Of a stretch of DNA of 64,000 nt, positions 57,928-64,000 are shown piece by piece. Where the stretch lies: positions 31,001 to 95,000 of the forward strand of contig NZ_CABVGX010000022.1 of assembly GCF_902497625.1 (NCBI RefSeq). Reading direction: 5' to 3'. The notes beneath the pieces were generated by a model. That model saw only the letters and a program-made list of their open reading frames with translations, was not told the DNA's origin and searched no databases. Source of the stretch: Pseudomonas fluorescens. GTDB lineage: Bacteria; Pseudomonadota; Gammaproteobacteria; Pseudomonadales; Pseudomonadaceae. Position numbers and translations under genes: made by a program. Position 1 is the first letter of the stretch; each line of letters starts with the position of its first letter.

Positions 57928-58070
57928 GGAGGGTTTCTCGGGTGTCGAAAGCAAGGTCCGCAGTCTAGTGAATTTAGCGAGTGCTCGTCCCGCTACAAAG
58001 GTCGCATTCGAGGCGTCTATTTGGCGGGTTTCAGACAAAACATCGTTACCGGATCTGTAACAGACACAAA

Positions 58071-58101
58071 CAAAAACGCCCCGAAGCGTCGGGGCGTTTG
58101 T
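58071..58101 (-). terminator. Terminator after pntB
   Basis: Minus-strand stem ACGCCCCGA/TCGGGGCGT followed by TTTTTG, 14 bases after the pntB stop. Confidence 0.88.
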
Positions 58102-58114
58102 TTAGCCGAACGGG

Positions 58115-59563
58115 TTATTCGACAGCTTTGACCATGTCCTCGATGACTTTCTTGGCGTCGCCAAACACCATCATGGTCTTGTCCAGATAAAACAGCTCGT
58201 TATCCAGGCCTGCATAACCGCTGGCCATCGAGCGCTTGTTGACGATGATCGTCTTGGCCTTGAAGGCTTCGAGAATCGGCATGCCGGCGATTGGCGATTT
58301 CGGATCATTTTTTGCAGCCGGGTTGACCACATCGTTCGCGCCGAGAACCAATACCACGTCGGCCTGACCGAACTCGGAATTGATGTCCTCCATCTCGAAC
58401 ACCTGGTCATAAGGCACTTCCGCCTCTGCCAGCAAGACGTTCATGTGCCCGGGCATGCGACCCGCGACCGGGTGGATCGCGTACTTCACGGTCACACCGC
58501 GATGGGTCAGTTTTTCCGTCAGCTCTTTCAGCGCATGCTGCGCGCGTGCTACCGCCAGACCGTATCCCGGAACGATGATCACGGTGTCGGCATTGGTCAG
58601 CAGGAACGTTGCATCGTCAGCCGAACCGGATTTGACCGGGCGAGCTTCCTTCTCTCCTGCAGGACCGGCCTCGGCGGTGTTGCCGAAGCCTCCCAGCAGT
58701 ACATTAAAGAAGGAACGGTTCATCGCCTTGCACATGATGTAGGAGAGGATCGCCCCCGACGAACCTACCAGCGAGCCGGCGATGATCAGCATCGAGTTGT
58801 TCAGCGAGAAGCCGATCCCCGCTGCTGCCCAACCGGAATAGCTGTTGAGCATCGAAACCACTACCGGCATGTCCGCGCCGCCGATAGGGATAATGATCAG
58901 CACACCCATCACGAACGCTAGAACCAACATCAATGCGAAGGCACTCAGGCTGCCGGTCAACATGAAGGTAATGCCCAACGCCAGCGTTGCCAGTCCCAAC
59001 AGCAAGTTCAGTTTGTGCTGACCGCTGAACTGTACCGGTGCGCCCTGGAACAAGCGAAACTTGTACTTGCCCGAGAGTTTGCCGAACGCGATCACCGAAC
59101 CGGAGAAGGTAATTGCACCGATAGCTGCGCCGAGAAACAGCTCCAGACGGTTACCCGCAGGAATCGCATCGCCCAGCTGTTTGACGATGCCCAGAGATTG
59201 CGGCTCAACCACAGCAGCGATAGCGATGAACACCGCTGCCAGGCCGATCATGCTGTGCATGAAGGCGACCAGTTCCGGCATCTTGGTCATTTCAACGCGT
59301 TTGGCCATGATCGAGCCGGCAGTGCCGCCGACCAGCAAGCCGACGATAACGTAACCGATGCCGGCTGTTGCACCGCCTTGCTCCATAGAGAGCGCGGCGA
59401 GTTTATAGATCAGGCCTAAGGTCGTCAGAATCGCCAGACCCATGCCGAGCATGCCGAACAGGTTGCCGCGCCGCGATGTGGTCGGGTGCGAAAGGCCTTT
59501 AAGGGCCTGGATGAAGCAGATGGACGCGATCAAGTAGAGCGTCGTTACAAGATTCATGCTCAT
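58115..59563 (-). CDS. pntB: PntB, transhydrogenase beta subunit
   Basis: 482 aa: about nine membrane helices (domain II) and a C-terminal NADP(H)-binding domain III (VIIVPGYGLAVARAQHAL; LVLGANDVVNPAAK; KRSMASGYAGLDNELFY). It couples proton entry to NADP+ reduction by NADH. The ATG overlaps the pntAb stop (TAATG). Confidence 0.96.
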   Translation of the reverse strand: MSMNLVTTLYLIASICFIQALKGLSHPTTSRRGNLFGMLGMGLAILTTLGLIYKLAALSMEQGGATAGIGYVIVGLLVGGTAGSIMAKRVEMTKMPELVAFMHSMIGLAAVFIAIAAVVEPQSLGIVKQLGDAIPAGNRLELFLGAAIGAITFSGSVIAFGKLSGKYKFRLFQGAPVQFSGQHKLNLLLGLATLALGITFMLTGSLSAFALMLVLAFVMGVLIIIPIGGADMPVVVSMLNSYSGWAAAGIGFSLNNSMLIIAGSLVGSSGAILSYIMCKAMNRSFFNVLLGGFGNTAEAGPAGEKEARPVKSGSADDATFLLTNADTVIIVPGYGLAVARAQHALKELTEKLTHRGVTVKYAIHPVAGRMPGHMNVLLAEAEVPYDQVFEMEDINSEFGQADVVLVLGANDVVNPAAKNDPKSPIAGMPILEAFKAKTIIVNKRSMASGYAGLDNELFYLDKTMMVFGDAKKVIEDMVKAVE

Positions 59564-59883
59564 TACTTTGGCGCCTCTTCTTTCACTTTCGGGGCTTTTT
59601 TCTTGAACATTTCGAGCATCCTGCGGGTGACCAGGAAGCCACCAAACACGTTGACCGCTGCCAGCGCTACCGCGAGCGTGCCCATGGTTTTGCCCAGAGG
59701 CGTGACGGTTAACGCTGCTGCCAGCATGGCGCCGACGATCACGATCGCCGAGATTGCGTTAGTCACGGCCATCAATGGCGTGTGCAGTGCAGGTGTGACG
59801 TTCCAGACCACGTGATAACCGACATAAATCGCCAGCACGAAGATGATCAGGTTGTAGATACCGGGGGAGATAAGCTCTTCCAT
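59563..59883 (-). CDS. pntAb: PntAb, transhydrogenase small membrane subunit
   Basis: 106 aa with three or four helices ([34 protein letters not shown]). It corresponds to the C-terminal membrane part of E. coli PntA, here a separate gene as in other Pseudomonas. It lies 15 bases after pntAa. Confidence 0.95.
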   Translation of the reverse strand: MEELISPGIYNLIIFVLAIYVGYHVVWNVTPALHTPLMAVTNAISAIVIVGAMLAAALTVTPLGKTMGTLAVALAAVNVFGGFLVTRRMLEMFKKKAPKVKEEAPK

Positions 59884-59898
59884 CGTCTGAATCCCTGC

Positions 59899-61020
59899 TT
59901 AGGCGTTTTTGCGGATGACTTGGCCGTCGCGGCACATCAGGCACGCGGCGACGATGTCGTCTTCGAGGTTAACTTCGAATTGGCCTTCTTTATTGAAGAC
60001 CAGCTTGAGGAAGTCCAGCAGGTTGCGCGCGTACAGCGCCGACGCGTCCGCCGCGACCGCGCCGGCGAGGTTGGTCGGGCCGCAAATGGTCACGCCATTT
60101 TCTACGACCACCTGATCGGCCACGGTCAGCGGGCAGTTGCCGCCTTGCGCAGCCGCAAGGTCGATGACCACGGAACCCGGCTTCATCTGCGCCACGGTTT
60201 CGGCGCTCAACAAAGTCGGCGCCTTGCGGCCCGGAATCAGTGCGGTGGTGATGACGATGTCAGCCTGTTTGGCACGCTCGTGTACGGCCTGGGCCTGGCG
60301 CTGCATCCAGCTCGCTGGCATTGGCCGCGCGTAACCGCCAACACCGACGGCGCATTCGCGCTCTTCTTCGGTCTCATACGGCACGTCGACGAATTTGGCG
60401 CCTAGGGATTCGATCTGCTCTTTAACCGCAGGTCGCACATCGGACGCCTCGATCACTGCGCCCAGCCGTTTGGCTGTAGCAATGGCTTGCAGACCGGCCA
60501 CGCCAGCGCCCAGGATCAAAACCCGCGCCGCCTTCACGGTGCCCGCAGCCGTCATGAGCATTGGCATGAAGCGAGGATAATGGTGCGCGGCGAGCAGTAC
60601 AGCCTTGTAGCCGGCGATGTTCGCTTGAGACGACAACACATCCAGACTCTGCGCGCGAGACGTACGCGGCGCGGCCTCCAGTGCGAAAGCGGTAATCCCG
60701 CACTCAGCCAGTTTGCAAATCGTTTCATTGCTGAACGGGTTAAGCATGCCAACCACTACGGTGCCGCTCTTTATCAGCGCCAGCTCGCTGTCGCTGGGAG
60801 CGACCACCTTGAGAATCAGCTCGGCACCAAACGCATCGTTGGCGCTGCCAATTGTCGCGCCTGCCGCTTCATAGGCACTGTCGACGACACTGGCGCTAAC
60901 GCCAGCGCCGCTTTGAACGGTAACCCTATGACCTTGGCCGATCAGCTTCTTGATGGTTTCCGGGGTTGCAGCAACCCGCGTTTCACCCGTTTGGGTTTCG
61001 AGAGGAACACCAATGTGCAC
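59899..61020 (-). CDS. pntAa: PntAa, transhydrogenase NAD(H)-binding subunit
   Basis: 373 aa from GTG 61020 (AGGAG 8 bases upstream), giving the standard length; the frame open to 61152 is not conserved. Alanine-dehydrogenase-like fold with MHIGVPLETQTGETRVAATPE and the Rossmann motif VLILGAGVAGLQAIATAKRLGA. It binds NADH on the cytoplasmic side of the PntAB complex. Confidence 0.95.
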   Translation of the reverse strand: MHIGVPLETQTGETRVAATPETIKKLIGQGHRVTVQSGAGVSASVVDSAYEAAGATIGSANDAFGAELILKVVAPSDSELALIKSGTVVVGMLNPFSNETICKLAECGITAFALEAAPRTSRAQSLDVLSSQANIAGYKAVLLAAHHYPRFMPMLMTAAGTVKAARVLILGAGVAGLQAIATAKRLGAVIEASDVRPAVKEQIESLGAKFVDVPYETEEERECAVGVGGYARPMPASWMQRQAQAVHERAKQADIVITTALIPGRKAPTLLSAETVAQMKPGSVVIDLAAAQGGNCPLTVADQVVVENGVTICGPTNLAGAVAADASALYARNLLDFLKLVFNKEGQFEVNLEDDIVAACLMCRDGQVIRKNA

Positions 61021-61452
61021 GTCAAATCTCCTGCGTGATCTTGTTGAGTAAACCCAGGCACTGCGGATGGTGCGGCTGGGGCGGCCGATCAGCACGATCC
61101 CGCGAATCAGGGCGGGGCGCGGCATTTTGCAGGCGAACTTTGTGCCCTTCAAGGGATTATGACGGGTGACGGAAAATTAACTACAAGTCACCCCGTGACC
61201 GAATGTCGCAACCGCACGGCTCAATGCCTTGCAGGCCGTGCTCTGCAACGATTTCAATGGAAATTCAACAAATTTCATATCGGCATCATGAATGCAAGGT
61301 TATTGCTCTGCGATAGAGGCTGAAAGCCACGTCTTAAGCCGCTTGTGGGACGTTTGTGCCTTATTTCAATACAGTTTGCGGTATGCGACAAATACTTATA
61401 TCTGTAGGGCTCTGAGATTATTGACTACGGGGTCAGCTAACGCCGCAAGCCT
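61021..61452. other. Intergenic region upstream of pntAa
   Basis: 432 bases between the pnt operon start and the gcdR 3' end. It contains a 7-base inverted repeat GGGTGAC/GTCACCC (61164-61193, 16-base spacer) and an AT-rich stretch near 61370-61430 (ACAAATACTTATATCTG) that could carry the promoter. No gene seen. Confidence 0.55.
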
Positions 61453-62352
61453 TTATTCATGCAGGCTGTAGCTGTGGGCCTGACTCACCAGCCAATCGCG
61501 AAAAGCCTTCAATGATGCAGATTCGACTTTTCGCTCCGGAATCATTAAGTAGTAAGCCTTGATACTGGCGAGCGCTAAAGGATTGGCGATCACCAGGCGC
61601 TTCTCCTCCAGCTCGCGCTGAATCAGAAACGGCGGGATCAGCGCAATGCCCATGTCATGCATGGCCGCTTGGGCAAGCATGGAGAATAGCTCGTAGCGCG
61701 GGCCTGTCATGTCTCGGGGAATATTGAGGTGTTGCGAGTTGAACCACTGACGCCAGGCATAAGGGCGGGTGGTCTGTTGAAGCAGCGGCAATTCGGCGAT
61801 TTCAGCGGCACTGAGACTTGTTTTCTCGGCAAGCAGTGCTGGGCTGCATACGGGCATGGGATTTTCACCCATCAGCCTGTGGGATTCGGTACCTGACCAG
61901 TCCGCATCGCCGAAGTAGATTGCGGCGTCAAAATCGGTGTCGGCAAACAGGAAGGGGCGGGTCCTGTTGGTTAAGTTGACCGTCACTTCTGGATGCTTTT
62001 GCTGAAAATCCTTCAGTCGTGGCAGCAACCATTGAGTGCCGAAGGTCGGCACCACCGCCAGTTCAATTACGTTGGCACCCTGTTGGCCCATGACCGACAG
62101 CGTATCCCGCTCAACGGCATCCAGTTGGGTCGCAACCCTGCGGCTGTAGGAGAGCCCGGCTTCCGTCAACTTCACGCCGCGTCGCGAACGTCGGAATAGC
62201 TCCACGCCCAGGAATTCTTCGAGACTGGCAATCTGTCGGCAAATGGCTCCCTGTGTGAGAGATAGCTCTAAGGCTGCCTTGGTAAAGCTTTCGTTGCGTG
62301 CCGCGGCTTCAAAACTGATCAGCGCCGTAGTACTGGGTATCTTTCTGCGCAT
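61453..62352 (-). CDS. gcdR: GcdR, LysR-type regulator of glutarate catabolism
   Basis: 299 aa from ATG 62352 (GAGG 10 bases upstream). It has a GcvA-like N-terminal helix-turn-helix (NESFTKAALELSLTQGAICRQIASLEEFLG) and a substrate-binding domain. It is divergent from gcdH across 157 bases, the arrangement of PA0448-PA0447, where it controls glutaryl-CoA use. Confidence 0.9.
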   Translation of the reverse strand: MRRKIPSTTALISFEAAARNESFTKAALELSLTQGAICRQIASLEEFLGVELFRRSRRGVKLTEAGLSYSRRVATQLDAVERDTLSVMGQQGANVIELAVVPTFGTQWLLPRLKDFQQKHPEVTVNLTNRTRPFLFADTDFDAAIYFGDADWSGTESHRLMGENPMPVCSPALLAEKTSLSAAEIAELPLLQQTTRPYAWRQWFNSQHLNIPRDMTGPRYELFSMLAQAAMHDMGIALIPPFLIQRELEEKRLVIANPLALASIKAYYLMIPERKVESASLKAFRDWLVSQAHSYSLHE

Positions 62353-62509
62353 GTACTTCAACCTCACTAATACATTGCCAAAAACAGGTTTAACGACGTT
62401 ACGGAGTGAGAAATTAGCACAACAGTATGCAAAATCCTCGTTTGCGCACACGCCGAACGGCGCCTAGGATCAGTCCACGTTATTTGACCCGATTCGAGAG
62501 GACACACTC

Positions 62510-63691
62510 ATGGGCGGTAAAGCTAGCTTCAACTGGATCGATCCCCTGCTGCTGGATCAACAGCTCACCGAAGAAGAACGCATGATCCGCGACACTGCCG
62601 AGCAATTCGCTCAGCAAAAGCTTGCGCCGCGCGTTCTCGAAGCTTTCCGCCATGAGAAGACTGATCCGGCGATCTTTCGCGAGATGGGCGAAGTGGGCCT
62701 GCTGGGCGCCACTATCCCGGAGCAGTACGGCGGCAGTGGTCTGAACTACGTCAGCTACGGGCTCATTGCCCGTGAAGTGGAGCGCGTCGATTCGGGCTAT
62801 CGCTCAATGATGAGTGTGCAATCCTCGTTGGTGATGGTGCCAATCAACGAGTTTGGTACCGAAGCGCAGAAGCAGAAATATCTGCCGAAACTGGCGAGCG
62901 GCGAATGGATTGGCTGCTTTGGCTTGACAGAGCCTGACCACGGTTCCGACCCGGGTGCGATGATTACACGTGCGCGCAAGGTGGAAGGCGGCTACAGCCT
63001 GACCGGCAGCAAAATGTGGATCACCAACAGCCCGATCGCCGATGTGTTCGTGGTCTGGGGCAAGGACGACGCGGGCGACATCCGTGGGTTTGTTCTGGAA
63101 AAAGGCTGGAAAGGCCTGAGCGCCCCGGCGATCCACGGCAAAGTGGGGCTGCGCGCATCCATTACCGGTGAAATCGTCATGGACAACGTTTTTGTCCCGG
63201 AAGAAAACATCTTCCCTGATGTTCGCGGCTTGAAAGGACCGTTCACCTGCCTGAACTCGGCGCGCTATGGCATATCCTGGGGTGCACTCGGCGCCGCCGA
63301 ATTCTGCTGGCACACCGCTCGCCAGTACACGCTCGATCGCAAGCAGTTCGGTCGACCACTGGCCGCTACCCAGCTGATCCAGAAAAAACTTGCCGACATG
63401 CAGACCGAGATCACCTTGGCGCTGCAAGGTTGCCTGCGTCTGGGTCGCATGAAGGATGAAGGTACGGCAGCCGTCGAGATCACATCGATGATGAAGCGCA
63501 ACTCCTGCGGCAAGTCGCTGGATATCGCTCGGATGGCGCGTGACATGTTGGGTGGGAACGGTATCTCCGATGAATTCGGCGTGGCCCGCCACTTGGTCAA
63601 CCTGGAAGTGGTCAACACTTATGAGGGGACTCACGACGTGCACGCGTTGATCCTTGGTCGCGCGCAGACCGGCCTTCAGGCGTTCTATTAA
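62510..63691 (+). CDS. gcdH: Glutaryl-CoA dehydrogenase
   Basis: 393 aa. Acyl-CoA dehydrogenase fold with [17 protein letters not shown] and a catalytic Glu372 in [17 protein letters not shown]. The [12 protein letters not shown] segment carries the Arg used by this subfamily. It oxidises and decarboxylates glutaryl-CoA to crotonyl-CoA in lysine and glutarate breakdown. FAD enzyme, cytoplasmic. Confidence 0.96.
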   Translation: MGGKASFNWIDPLLLDQQLTEEERMIRDTAEQFAQQKLAPRVLEAFRHEKTDPAIFREMGEVGLLGATIPEQYGGSGLNYVSYGLIAREVERVDSGYRSMMSVQSSLVMVPINEFGTEAQKQKYLPKLASGEWIGCFGLTEPDHGSDPGAMITRARKVEGGYSLTGSKMWITNSPIADVFVVWGKDDAGDIRGFVLEKGWKGLSAPAIHGKVGLRASITGEIVMDNVFVPEENIFPDVRGLKGPFTCLNSARYGISWGALGAAEFCWHTARQYTLDRKQFGRPLAATQLIQKKLADMQTEITLALQGCLRLGRMKDEGTAAVEITSMMKRNSCGKSLDIARMARDMLGGNGISDEFGVARHLVNLEVVNTYEGTHDVHALILGRAQTGLQAFY

Positions 63692-63703
63692 TAGGAGAAC
63701 GGC

Positions 63704-64000
63704 ATGGGCGCGCTTTCTCATTTGCGAGTACTGGATTTGTCGCGAGTACTCGCCGGACCTTGGTCCGGGCAGATACTGGCGGACCTTGGCGCTGAGGTAA
63801 TCAAGGTCGAGCGTCCGGGCAATGGCGATGACACGCGCGCCTGGGGGCCTCCGTTTCTGAAAGACGCCTACGGCGAGAACACCAGCGAGGCCGCCTACTA
63901 CCTGTCAGCCAATCGCAACAAGCAATCGGTGACCATCGATTTCACTCGCCCGGAGGGGCAGGCGCTGGTGCGCGAGCTGGCGGCCAAGTCAGACATTCTG
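63704..64000 (+). CDS. gcdG: GcdG, family III CoA-transferase (5' part)
   Basis: Begins at ATG 63704 with AGGAG 7 bases upstream; 99 codons are visible before the window ends. The N-terminus HLRVLDLSRVLAGPWSGQIL followed by ADLGAEVIKVERPGNGDDTR is typical of the CaiB/BaiF family. Lying 12 bases after gcdH, it is the glutarate CoA-transferase that supplies glutaryl-CoA to GcdH. The catalytic Asp lies beyond the window. Confidence 0.9.
   Translation, partial: MGALSHLRVLDLSRVLAGPWSGQILADLGAEVIKVERPGNGDDTRAWGPPFLKDAYGENTSEAAYYLSANRNKQSVTIDFTRPEGQALVRELAAKSDIL

Overview
This window is chromosomal DNA of a fluorescent Pseudomonas, most likely from the P. fluorescens group. The evidence is the gene content and order: algB-kinB-ampDh2-dgcH-dsbA-cc4-engB-ersA-polA-thrB-znu-katE-metNIQ and a full cox/cta cluster, as in P. 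aeruginosa loci around PA5483-PA5505 and PA0035-PA0114. The codon use is GC-rich, and paired REP-like palindromes (GGGAGCGAGCCTGCTCGCG type) sit between genes. It is almost entirely core genome. I see no rRNA, tRNA, CRISPR array, insertion sequence or prophage.

Layout. (1) 1-10.8 kb: the 3' part of algB and kinB (envelope stress/alginate two-component system). Next come leftward genes for an EAL phosphodiesterase, the AmpDh2 amidase lipoprotein, the DgcH diguanylate cyclase, an EEP-family phosphohydrolase, DsbA and two c-type cytochromes. (2) 10.8-19.3 kb: engB converges on the ErsA small RNA (a Spot 42-position sRNA with an AlgU-type promoter) and polA. After these come a DUF2782 gene, thrB, and the divergent zinc locus znuA | zur-znuC-znuB with a Zur-box-like sequence between znuA and zur. 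(3) 19.3-24.4 kb: the large catalase katE and the methionine importer metNIQ. (4) 24.4-33.0 kb: the leftward caa3/aa3 oxidase cluster coxB-coxA-ctaG-coxC-SURF1-(Sco-like)-ctaA-ctaB-sco, interrupted by one small rightward gene. (5) 33-38.4 kb: a SulP transporter with a beta-carbonic anhydrase, a radical SAM protein, and a small orphan protein with an EF-hand/dockerin-like loop. (6) 38.4-43 kb: oligopeptidase A (prlC) with yheV, followed by a second, diverged prlC copy broken by one frameshift. (7) 43-50.3 kb: mostly small housekeeping, lipoprotein and stress genes (gamma-CA, HAD phosphatase, aminopeptidase, two tandem lipoproteins, two DUF1161 genes, osmC, LLM oxidoreductase, dodecin, DUF883), then trpI. 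(8) 50.4-56.4 kb: trpBA regulated by trpI. Then comes a leftward four-gene operon of three DUF2388 secreted proteins and a large HExxH plus DUF4105/Lnb-like protein, followed by a DUF1127 gene set among repeated ACTGTAC motifs. (9) 56.4-64 kb: a CoA-transferase, pntAa-pntAb-pntB transhydrogenase, and the glutarate pathway genes gcdR | gcdH-gcdG (gcdG cut by the window end).

Points most worth attention: the DUF2388 x3 + metalloprotease/DUF4105 operon, a candidate undescribed envelope system; PolA with two altered proofreading aspartates; the prlC paralogue broken at a GA repeat; the orphan EF-hand/dockerin-like protein; and a second CxxxC Sco-like protein in the cox cluster. Family names come from recognising motifs and synteny by eye. 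No database search was run.
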